DNA from: Paragonimus westermani
Taxonomy: Eukaryota > Platyhelminthes > Trematoda > Plagiorchiida > Troglotrematidae
DNA: 64,000 nt
Assembly: GCA_008508345.1 (NCBI GenBank)
Contig: QNGE01000134.1
Span: 124,350 to 188,349 of the forward strand
Direction of reading: 5' to 3'
In this document: positions 24,501 through 36,500 of the stretch, piece by piece
Position numbering within the stretch: the first letter of the stretch is position 1
How the letters are laid out: each line of letters begins with the position of its first letter
Translations under genes and position numbers: made by a program
Notes under the pieces: model-generated
Seen by the model: the letters and a program-made list of their open reading frames with translations, nothing else
What the model was told of the DNA's origin: nothing
Databases searched by the model: none

Positions 24501-27500
24501 CTAGCTGGTTTGTGCGGAATGTACTTTGCAGCTTCAAAGTGCAAAGTGCTTCTTCAAGACTGGGACATTCTCACTCTTACGTTCTTTATGTCAGCCACTT
24601 GAGATTGTGGGCACTTTCACATACTTGGGTGGCACTTGTCAGGTCGTAATATTCCTGATGAGATATCGGTGAGGATCGAAAAAGCACAAATTGCCTGTGC
24701 GAGCCTGCGTCATCTGTGAAATTGAAAAGCATCAAATTGTCATTGAAGTGAAGAGTGGTAGTGGTCTAATCAACCAGATGGTAATCGACCAACGCCAGAA
24801 AAGCATAATGGTCAGCTGGTCTCAAGGTTGCATGTACAACTGAAATAAAAGTGCCCATAACCTAAATGGAACGACTGACCGAGAGCGCAAGGCCTGTCAA
24901 TTTCACAATATCAGCGTTTGGAGTTTAATTCGAACAGTGTCGGGTGAATAAGCTCTATACGTGACAAAGGCCGCGTTGGGCTCCAAAAGGTCGGCATGAA
25001 CACGGTGCGGAAATTTTTCACGGTGCAGTTAGTTTGTTAGTCAGCAGTTCAACAAAAAATGAAAAGCAATAGACACTGTGCGGAAACTCCCATTTTAATT
25101 TGCGCTAATCGGGGGATGATTCCAAACAAAGGTACAACTTTTGTTAGTAAAAGTGTGTGTAGAGACATGCAAAAGTTAGTTGAAAATGTCAACGGTTAGT
25201 TGCAACTCCTACGGGCTATATGATGCTGTCCTATGTTAATACTTTTCTGGTGTCCTCCGTTTGTCATTTTGCCGTAACTCGTAGTTGTGTTCGTTCACAG
25301 TACATTGTCATCTCCCCATCAATGTTTTGCCTCTGAACGCTCTAGTCTATCCTGTTCAACTCGCAAATTTCCGCTCCAGTTTGTTATCCACTTGTTGCAA
25401 TCAGTATGAAATACGTGGGTTGTTATGAAGTAGACTTCCTTCCGTATTCCAGGCTTCTGCTTGAACATGGCGCCGATGTTTCGATATCCAGTTGCGAAAC
25501 GGAACTTCCGATAGATCTGTCGCAAAATAATTCGGTCACCAAACTACTCACTGAAGCCATGCAGTTGAAGAGAGTCGATCCCGATCAGGTTCGCCAAACG
25601 GAAGCGCAACTGTTGCTGAGGGACGCGAAACATTGGCTGGAAATTGGTCGATGCGAGTGAGCCTTAGACTACCGTATTTGCCGCATCGTAATTGTTATGA
25701 TTTGTCCTGTTCTGTGTTTTGGGAACCATCTTTGATATTTTGATTTTTAGTGTCTTGCTGGAAATGAACTGAAAACTTACTTCCACTTGATGGTCTATCT
25801 CGAGCAAGTTGGTGGGAACCGTCCTGCTAAAGCATCTGCAGTGTGCTCACAGTATAAAAGTGATAACTGCCCAACTACCAAACACATGTTCACGCGTTTG
25901 AGTTCGGATGCCGCGGCTGCCTCTGGTTTGAGCAGCCTAGCAATATTCAGTCCACTTGCGACCTTGTATATCACGTGACCATAAAAACGGAGAATGTGAC
26001 TATCCTAAGGCTAATCTCCATGCCCATATTTTTACACATCCGAGGCACTACTGCCTTCACTCAGGTATAACATTTACACAGATATAGTAGTACACTGTAC
26101 TACACACGAGCCTCGACAACGGCATCATCCCAAGGTTCTAGCTAAATAGTGGTACGGTTGTTTACTTACAAGGCACTCCACTACAGAGAACACCTCTCAG
26201 CAGTAAGCATCTTTCTATTGCGGAGTGTATGAGCAGTCCTGTAAACCTAACAAGAAACAGGCATTTCGGCTGTGCACGTTGAAACTCCCACGTTTCCTTT
26301 TCGCCTATCTGTCCCTATATCTTTTGCTGGGCTAGTGCATCTAATCTGTGAATTGTGATTCTAATATTTCGTTCAGTTGCATACTCTGAAAAGTGACTGG
26401 CCGGACGGTCAGGTAACCACTTGCATAGATAAGGATTGCGCAGGGGAAAATAGCGAAACTGGCATGGAGTGCCGATAAAAAAAAACTTGTCTTTTTTGTT
26501 TGTGCAACAAACCAGCAATGCTCATTCGAGTGATAGAAATTAGACGCGAATCACGAGATCCAGCGAGAAATCGACAGATTATTTTCGCTGGTAAGGAGTT
26601 GGAGATATCGGTTACTAGAAAGCGAACGTCACATAATTGATCACTGGTTTTTATGGACTTTTCAGCTAGCCCCTCTATATCTACAGTCCTAATGAAAGAT
26701 CAGTCTCATGCCGTTTACAGTCGCATAATGTCGGTTGTTCCTAACTTAACCACACACGCTGCATGACTAGTCCGTCTAGCTGACCTGCGCATTGCCGCAG
26801 TCCCTAGTGGCTAACTTTCCAAACTGCTGGTGAGTCGAATGAGTGATTACCGCTTGGTGTTGGGTGTCTGCATTGATGAGACGTCATAGTCTTTTGACGC
26901 CATCCATTTTTAAACGTACCTGTCTTAAAAGGTGCATTTGCCATGCACTATTCACCTCTTTCATGAGGCACTGTTTGCCCTTGTCGTAACCAACTCGTGC
27001 AAAGCACGATGTGAACGAGTGATGACTTGGCGTCTGAAAATAAGGATAGTTAATAGCTAGTATGTAAAATTCTTGTTACCCGTGAGACAGCGATAATAGA
27101 TAAAACAAAGCAGGCTAAGGAACTGCTATGGGCACCGTCTCACTCTTGTTTGCAGTTTGCCTGTTTGTTAGTAGGGGCTGCGAACCTTACTGTGGGAGAT
27201 TTAAGTTCGGACTCAGGGTTTTTATCCATCACGTTTATTTTTTGTCAAACCCGAACATTTCCTGACTAACACGTCGGCGTAGGATGTGGACGACTGCTTC
27301 GTAGCCAGTAAATGACTAATGTTGGACGTTAACTCTTAAACAGCACGTTCTAGGCTCTTGCTGGTATTCAGTGGACGACAAGCACACTCAAACAGCAGTG
27401 CTACCCCTGATAATCAAGACTTACAATCAGTGGGGCTTGTGTTTTGAGTCTTTACGTACTTTAAGTTAATTCAAGTTTACCGAAGAGCATTGGGGGATTT

Positions 27501-30500
27501 GGGTTTATATAAATGAACATAACTGTCTGCAGTCTTCGTACGCAGCTAAATTTTTCACTCAGCTTCTTCCGAATAGAGGCACTAGAGTCGAATTTCGCTC
27601 TTTCTAAAGCTCTTCAGTATTACATATCCTTACCACGACCGGGACTAGAAGTCTGGCTGAGCGGTTGTATATAATAATTCAGTCGTACTTAATTTGAGAT
27701 CAGTGACGCAGTGGTCAACATGGCTGCCTCATGAAAGCACGACCGGAGTTCTAATCCAGGTCGGCTCGAGGATATGCACTAATGACGAGCCCCATCTCGA
27801 GTTTAGTACCTCTGTTTTATAGGGGTTGACGGAAAACTCTGAGAATGGGATAACTGAGATCAGTTGCATGCAGTGTTCAATTGGGAATTTGGGCTTATTC
27901 GCTTTTTTTCTCTCACTTTTCTGATTTCTTTTTACTTTATTCCCTGCCCTCGTATTGACGCTAGTGTCAGCTACTCTGTCTCGGTGAGGTAGACACCGAT
28001 TGCTGGACGGTGTTGCGAGTTCGAACGACACTCACCCTGCTCGCGCTTGTTACAGTCCGAACAATGTGACAGTAACCAAGTCACGTGCCACTACGGTCCA
28101 AACGCTGAAATGCATGCTGGTCTACGTAATCACGATGTGCTCACCCTATGATTGCCATCATCGTCGTTACGCTCACGTCTGTCAGGCTCACCAAGTGTGC
28201 TAGCGTGTCTTTGAGTGAAGCCTTATTGCATGTTTTATGGAACGACCTGATTTAGGTGTATCGATTACACCGGTGTAATCATGTGCTGAATGAACGCGAG
28301 TGTCAAATTTATCTTTTCACTCACTCTCTCATTGCTGTTGTTCACGGTCATCGATTTGATCAACCCTTACCTTCTGATCCTAGTATTTGGATGACTATGA
28401 ACAAATGAAAATTCAGTCGGCTTTGTCTCAGTGAATAGGATTCCCTTCACACTCCCTCATTTATGTTTCTGTTCTGTCAGCTTTTTCCTATGACCGGTTG
28501 GCATGCGACCACTAGTCGTTTACTGCCCGATTTTAATCATTTGGCTTTGAGCCGTACTTACGGGTACTACGACTACGGCTACAGTTCGTTATGACAACGG
28601 CCCAAGAATTGGTAAACTGTTAACTGTCTACAAGTGTATGAAAAGAAAGGGAAAAGTGGATTTTTGTGAAACTGAAGAGTCGATAACCTGACGGATACAG
28701 GCTCGCTATTGACTGCGATACACTCACATATCCTAGAATATTTTCATCCCTCAATGTGGATCGTCACAAACTCCCCAACCAGATAAACGGCATTTACCAA
28801 CCTTGCCCAGCGACTCCGTCAAGGCTTTCATATCCCGTGGCCGCCTGATCATCAACCGTCAACAGTCATTGAGTTATGCGCGATGCAACAGACACTCCGA
28901 TGATATGGAGTACAGGCCCCGGACAGCGAAGCTGAGTTTTCACAGCTTCAGTTACCTGTCGCCAACTTGCTCGTTTGTTGACTGCGCGCCGGTGGGCCGT
29001 CCCGTTGTTCATGCAATCAATCCATTTGTTAGTGACCAACTGGCGGAGACAACGGTGGTCAAATACCGGGGGTCTAGGTACATCTTCCGAACGAATGTAC
29101 CATGTTTCCTACTCACGGAGTACACGCGAACTGTAAACCCTGCTTTTACTGTACCATCTGGCGTCTTTGAGACACCGCGAATGACGAGGTTTGGCGAATG
29201 CACTACGTTTTATCGTTATTCTCATGATTAATCCGTCACTAACGTTACAGTCTGCTGAAGCCACATCTCCTGAGGAGTTGAAGCGATTGGTTGCTTGCAA
29301 CAACAAAAATTGGATCATTACCACCCGAACCTTGCAACAACAATACTCCCTGAAGCTGCAAACTATATAACATGCGAGCCAGACAGATCATTTGATCGGT
29401 TCAGCGCGGTGTGCATTTCATCAACAGGACAACCAAGTCAAGCAATTTCGTCCACATTTTCAATGTCACTTTTCTTTCTACGTTTACCATTTTAATCTTT
29501 TCCTCGTTGTATATATGCTAGCTGGCGTAAGCCCCATTCCGATTGTTTCCTTCAGATTATCATCCCTCACACATTTGAAGAGGAAGGAAGAGTGTGGACA
29601 CCTCTGGCGACTACCGCCGGATGTACAGAACGCTCGAGGCAACCATCCATAAATACGCCCTCTGCACTCATTGTCGGCGTAAGACGACTTCAACAAATTG
29701 ACACAGTTCACTGGAACTCCACTGTGCTGGGGGCAGCCCCAGAGAGAATGTAGGGCAGCTGAGCCAAGGGCCGTCTTCGGGTTTAAGCATTCAACTACCG
29801 TTGGCTGAGAAGGGGTGCTGATGCTCCAGTGTCTGTCACAAGGTGAAGATATGATCGATACACTTGCGACCAGGCGGAAACACACCTGCTCTTCTTTCAT
29901 CGGATTCCTCTTTTGTCTTGAAACCCGGCGCTCTTTGTGACCCGTGAATGGAATTGAAATAAATCTAACGCCTCTGGGGTTGTCAGAACATGTTCTGGTA
30001 CCGTCTTTGGTTGTTGGTGGGTCCTGGTCATGAGGCACCTTTGCGATCCAATATGTGAAACGACGGGCTGTGATGGATTTCGACATTCTTTCCTTTTGAA
30101 AAGAGCTGGCTAAGGAAGGTCTTGATCTAAAGCCACTCCACCTTCTGCCGGAGGATCTTCGGGAACATCATAACTAAGTAATCTTCATCGTGTATAGCCG
30201 AATAAACTGTTGCAGGCCAACAGACTTGTTCCTCATAATACTTAGCCCAGCTGTTATGGGTCATCTACAAGCTGTAACTTCATGGACCATTTTCTTTTGC
30301 GAATAGTATTATTCACAGCTTGTCGACGGCGAGTGCAGCTACGAATGAGGGAAAACGGCACTCCCCAGCAAGTCGCGACCAAAGCGTTGTCTCCATCTCC
30401 TCGCCTTTATTGGTCATTTATAGTACACGATTGCTTCTGTCGCACTGGGAGTCGGAGGATCAGTTGACTTTTTTGTAGGCTCTTTAGACTTAACAAATAT

Positions 30501-33500
30501 CCACTTCCGTCTTATCTGGGGGTATTCCTTTGGAACAAACTTTTTCACATTAGGTTTCGAATACCTCTTAAGATTTCCGTCCAGTGCTTGTTTGGACCAC
30601 ACCACTGTTGTGACCTGGGCAGTTTAATCACTGATGCTGTTTCGTGTACTGTCATCGATCAGTTTCCAACCTAGTGCTTTGTGTCTGTGAGCAGATGCTG
30701 TCTGATGAAATAATTAGACCAAGCGGTATGGTCTGAATCGGGGTGGTTGCTCCAAAGTGAACGACACTTCTCAATGGATTGGCGCCGTCGATGGCGCACG
30801 GTTATATCGTCAGTTTGTTTCTATCGTTGGGTTATACCGGTCTTTCTCCACATAACTCATGGCTGTCGTTCGTGCTGTAGTACGCAACTGGACATGGGTT
30901 CGTGCGGTGCGCATAATTGTAGCATCCAGTCCCTACTCTCAGTGCGCCGCACCTAAACACCGAATGTACCACCTAACCGCTTACCTTCTGGACTAGGGTG
31001 TCTAGGTTGTGTATTCATATCGCGGCCAAGGACAGCGATGTTTTAGTTTTTATTTAAGTCTCAGGAGTTGAAGGGGACATCATAGAAAGTGCTCTTGACA
31101 GCTTCCAAACTATTATCTGCTGTAACATACACAGATACTACAACTATACAGCATCTCTCTGGTGTAGATCAACCAACTTTGCGTGAAATAAATCTGACGA
31201 CACAGGTGACCATCTAGTGGGATCCAGATGAGTAGGCTATGATCTGCCTGAGCTAGGTACTGTTTTCAGTACTTCGCAGTCTCGCGATTTGACTTCATCG
31301 TCACCAGATTCCCTGATAAAAAAACGTTCATCCGCAGCATTGTTTAATGACAAATTCAAGTGAATGACAAGGTCCGAATGGAAAATGCGCGTTTCGGGGA
31401 CACAGCATTCATGTAGTTCTAGACTCAAGAGAGTGCTTATTAGAGAAGCTTGTTGACCTATTTTACGGAGAGTAAGGACATTAAAATGGTCCAATATTCG
31501 CCAGTTATCTTGGCTGTAAGAGGTGAATTGGAAACAGTAGGAATGATGTGGGATAATGATGTGGTCTGTCAGAGCAACGGTTACTTTGGATACTCATCGG
31601 TCATTTACGTCGCGGAGGGAAGTTTGGTTGGTGGACACCATTCGGTGCTCCTGTCTCTACAGCTCGACCTGCTAGGGAACAGGTGGTGGTATTTTCTTGG
31701 GGAACCTCACCCAAAGCGTCCGCCTCAAAAGGCTGCTTTGCGAGGCAACTGGAAACGCGGTTTTACTGGAGGACCATCAAAAGCTACTGACTACAAATTC
31801 TGGCTAACTCTGCAGCGAGAACTTCCTTATCCCATGAATCCAGTGAACATGACTAAGGTTTGAGTCTGGTTACTTGTGCGCAGTGTATTTTTCATCTGAA
31901 GCTTCATCCAGCCTCGGATGTGTACATTTTTCGGTCCTGTTGAACACTATGTCGGCGGTCACGACCAACCGTTGGGTTATCGAAGTACCGGTTGTTTGAA
32001 AGTGCTTTTTCTAACCGCTCTCTTCCGTATGCGAGAAGCAGGTGTACCCAGAAAAATAATCCTCATAGAATCACACTTCATTACTTAAGCACTTCATGCA
32101 TGATCAGTGGTACTACGTGCAGCTTTGTGAGTGCAAGTGCTTCTCCTCCGTGTGCTTTCTTCTGGTCAGACTCATGTAGATATCCGTGAATGGGTCAATG
32201 CTCTGGTCACCATAGCTCTCTGGATCAGCACAGCATGCAACCGCGATCACTGCATCAAAATGGCAGAGGGGAACGACCTCGACTACTTCTGTCTGAGTTT
32301 GGGTAGTCTGTTGGTATTTGGCCAATATCTGATCTTGTGTGTCTCATAGCTGCTTATACATACTTTTTCATTGGCTGTTTTACGTCTTTTTGTACGCCTG
32401 TAAGTCTGCTCTGTTGTTTCTTTCATCTACTTTCACCCAATTTCTGCTCGAGCACCGTTAAGCTAACTTAAGTACCTTCGGATAAGAATTCATGTGCCTA
32501 ACCGACGGCCTCATCGAAATACGCATGGCATGTACGCCGTTGTTTTCTCCGCCACCACTTATCAACTCTCTCGAACACACTGTGATCGATGTCATTTTAA
32601 GAAGAAACTTTGTTTCGATGAAGAAATTTCTATCAGAGCGTCCCAGGAGCCAAAAAAGTAAGAAGGAATCTACTTACGTCGTTGTTTTACCAGCTGATCG
32701 ATATTCTCGCAGCTTTTTCTGTTCGATTTGACCGAAGCTTCACTTGTTACATATTGTCTTCCGTGTTCGCCTTCATTGGGGGGGGGGACTGGTGCGACCA
32801 TTTCACGGATACATTCATGTTGCTTTTGTCTGTTTTTTTTAACGTGTGCACAAGTTGAATTTTCAGGTCGTAGACCACCCTGCCGCTTGTTGTTAGGTTA
32901 CTTTTTAATTCGTAGGAAGGTTAGATCTGGCCGCTACTGCCACTCGCGTTTGTACAACTGTTAGTAGACACAGTTACCACTACTGTTTCCTGTGCATCAA
33001 AGTTATCTATTGTTACTTATACGGTTGGCGGCATCCGATTCGGATTAGCCTGTCACAGTGACCGAAGCCAAAGGACGCATGCGCTTATCCATCACTGCAA
33101 TTGGCTTGCGCTGNNNNNNNNNNNNNNNNNNNNNNNNNNNNNNNNNNNNNNNNNNNNNNNNNNNNNNNNNNNNNNNNNNNNNNNNNNNNNNNNNNNNNNN
33201 NNNNNNNNNNNNNNNNNNNNNNNNNNNNNNNNNNNNNNNNNNNNNNNNNNNNNNNNNNNNNNNNNNNNNNNNNNNNNNNNNNNNNNNNNNNNNNNNNNNN
33301 NNNNNNNNNNNNNNNNNNNNNNNNNNNNNNNNNNNNNNNNNNNNNNNNNNNNNNNNNNNNNNNNNNNNNNNNNNNNNNNNNNNNNNNNNNNNNNNNNNNN
33401 NNNNNNNNNNNNNNNNNNNNNNNNNNNNNNNNNNNNNNNNNNNNNNNNNNNNNNNNNNNNNNNNNNNNNNNNNNNNNNNNNNNNNNNNNNNNNNNNNNNN

Positions 33501-36500
33501 NNNNNNNNNNNNNNNNNNNNNNNNNNNNNNNNNNNNNNNNNNNNNNNNNNNNNNNNNNNNNNNNNNNNNNNNNNNNNNNNNNNNNNNNNNNNNNNNNNNN
33601 NNNNNNNNNNNNNNNNNNNNNNNNNNNNNNNNNNNNNNNNNNNNNNNNNNNNNNNNNNNNNNNNNNNNNNNNNNNNNNNNNNNNNNNNNNNNNNNNNNNN
33701 NNNNNNNNNNNNNNNNNNNNNNNNNNNNNNNNNNNNNNNNNNNNNNNNNNNNNNNNNNNNNNNNNNNNNNNNNNNNNNNNNNNNNNNNNNNNNNNNNNNN
33801 NNNNNNNNNNNNNNNNNNNNNNNNNNNNNNNNNNNNNNNNNNNNNNNNNNNNNNNNNNNNNNNNNNNNNNNNNNNNNNNNNNNNNNNNNNNNNNNNNNNN
33901 NNNNNNNNNNNNNNNNNNNNNNNNNNNNNNNNNNNNNNNNNNNNNNNNNNNNNNNNNNNNNNNNNNNNNNNNNNNNNNNNNNNNNNNNNNNNNNNNNNNN
34001 NNNNNNNNNNNNNNNNNNNNNNNNNNNNNNNNNNNNNNNNNNNNNNNNNNNNNNGTGACCGAAGCCAAAGGACACCTGCAATTAACCATCACCACAATTG
34101 GCTTGCGCCCCATCAGTTAAAGTTCCACCCTCACACCACACATATCTAGTGTAAACCCGAAGGAATAAGACCGGGATATGTGCTGGTGGGGCCTTTGTGT
34201 CCAGCTGACTAAAGCTGGTTAGCCAGTTGAATGACTAGCAGGGAAAGGAAACACTTATCTCTCGGAAAGCAAATGGACAGAGACTGCAATGACGGGATTT
34301 AAACTAAGAAAAAAATATCTCCGAAGTGTAGTACAAGAAGCATTACAGCATAGAAGTGCGGTTTAGTGCATCCCGAAGCAGATAAGGATGAAGAACAAAA
34401 TTCACATTGAACTGCGAGAAACCACACAGACCATTCGTCATACAGTACACCATCAAAGCTGAAGGAATGAATGGGTAGAACAACGCAGACACCCAAGTTT
34501 CTAAAAAGAGGAGCGGATTAATTGCCAAACAACTAAAATCCTGGTCAATGCAGTCATTAACAGAAGTAGAGTGGATATACGAATATGAGCTATCTGACCT
34601 GAGCCTAAAGTACTCGCCGTTCCTTCGCCGACTGTGCACCAGGAGTACGTTGGTGACGTAATAATACGGCCAGCACATTCGCGGTCGTGCACATCGTAAC
34701 GCCTTATAGTCATGGCATCGCGACCTATGGCACCAATGGTCCCCTTGCGTATCGCGCGCCTCCATTCTCAGCCGCGCAACAACTACTCGTTCAACATTTG
34801 GACGCCCATCCTCCCGGCCGTCGGTCCAAATTTAAGTCTCTCTAATATCTAACATCAATATAACAACGTGAAAGACCTACCTGAACAAAATATTGGTATC
34901 TCCAATTTGGACCACCAAGATTTCGCTTTCCTGATTACACTTGTCCGTACAGCAGCCGCTTTGGAATTTGACCATCACCCACGACAGAAGTGACCTAGCC
35001 AGCGAAAACGATTCAACATCGGCAGGGCTTCCATCCCGTCCATGTCCGCTCACCAGAGTACCTCAGTGTTCGGAACCATGTCCGATAACCGAATACCCCA
35101 GATGCGCCTCAGACCCTGAACATGGAGGCGGCTCAGATAGATCACGTTCCACTGATACAATGTCTATGTCTTACTGTCATGCAGCAGGATAGACAGCACC
35201 ATTGAGCGGTAAACGCACAGCCTAGTGATCAAATTCAGGCTGCGGTTCTTCCACACACGTCTTTCAAGAATTCCAGGAGCAGCATTATCTTTTGCCACTG
35301 GAGCTCGTAACTCGCGATCCTCGAACAAATCCGTCGATAGATTGTTACTCAAGTAGCAGAAGTCTGCACAGTTGTCGACGGATTTTCCATCGCTGGTACC
35401 CACAGGCGTAGGTGCAGGAACAACACCTCCGTTCGGAGAAGAATGAAGGGAACGGAAGGTTCTACGTGTGCTGATATCATATCGGAACTGGGACACCGCA
35501 GTCGCGAAAGCCGTCGCCGATCGTCACCAATCCTTCTCATTATGTACGAACAGCGCTGTCATCTGCGAACAAAAGCATGCGCACCGTGGAGGTATGCAAC
35601 CGGATTAAGACGTCAAAAAGTCGCATATTCAGCAGGCGCCCGTCCGTCGGGTACTCAGCCTCAACGCCGCCCACCAGAGAGTCCTGAAAAGCTGTTGTCA
35701 CCATGACAGACAAATATAAACTGAATGGGGCTGCAGCTAAGACACAACTCTGCTTCACGTCAGTGACAATGTCAAAATCATCAGAGGTCGAACCACACGA
35801 TTGCACCTTCGCCTTCATGCCCACATGCAACAATCTAATCATACTGACGAAATTGCCTGGACATCCAAAATTACCGAGCACTGTCAACAGCGCCTCACGG
35901 CTCACGGAATCAAAAGCCTTGATGAAGTTCACGAACAGGGAGTAGAGAGGCCGGTTCCGTCTCCAACAATTCTGCTGAAGCTGTCGAGCAGCAAACACCA
36001 GGTCGATCGCACTGCGACTCGCCCGGAATCCACACTTCTCCTAAGGAACATTCGTTCTCAAGACTTCTGCATTCAACTGGTTCAGGAGGATTCTGACGAG
36101 CACCTTGCTTGCGTAGCTCAAAAGACTGATGCCACGATAGCTGTCGGTGCATTGCTTGCAACCTTTACCCTTGAACGAAGGTATGACGAGGGCAATCTTG
36201 AAATCTCGCAGCATTGCCTTCTGCTCCCAGATGATGTGAACCACCTAGAGCTGGACGCGTTCCAACGCCGGTCCGCCATTGTTCAGGGTCTAACCTGGAA
36301 GTCCATTCTCGCCTGCAGCCACCCTGTTGCGCAGCTGACCAATTTCCGTCTACATTTGCAACAAATCTGGGACGAGAACAAATAAAGGTTTGATGTCCTG
36401 TTGATGCAGGCTGTTCACAGTCACCCAGTCAATGGTAACAGGACGGTTTCGTGGGCTACCAAATAGTTTGCGCCACATTTCCATGTAGTCCTCCGGCCGA

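Noticed and set aside
32778..32787. Run of ten G bases
   Set aside because: A simple homopolymer, possibly with length error; no quadruplex-forming G-tract series surrounds it.
33058..34149. Long open frames of 329-363 codons on both strands
   Set aside because: They exist only because undetermined bases cannot contain stops; the sequence is an assembly gap.
35801..36385. 194-codon + strand frame
   Set aside because: It is antisense to the RT of the - strand RTE-like LINE, which has catalytic motifs.
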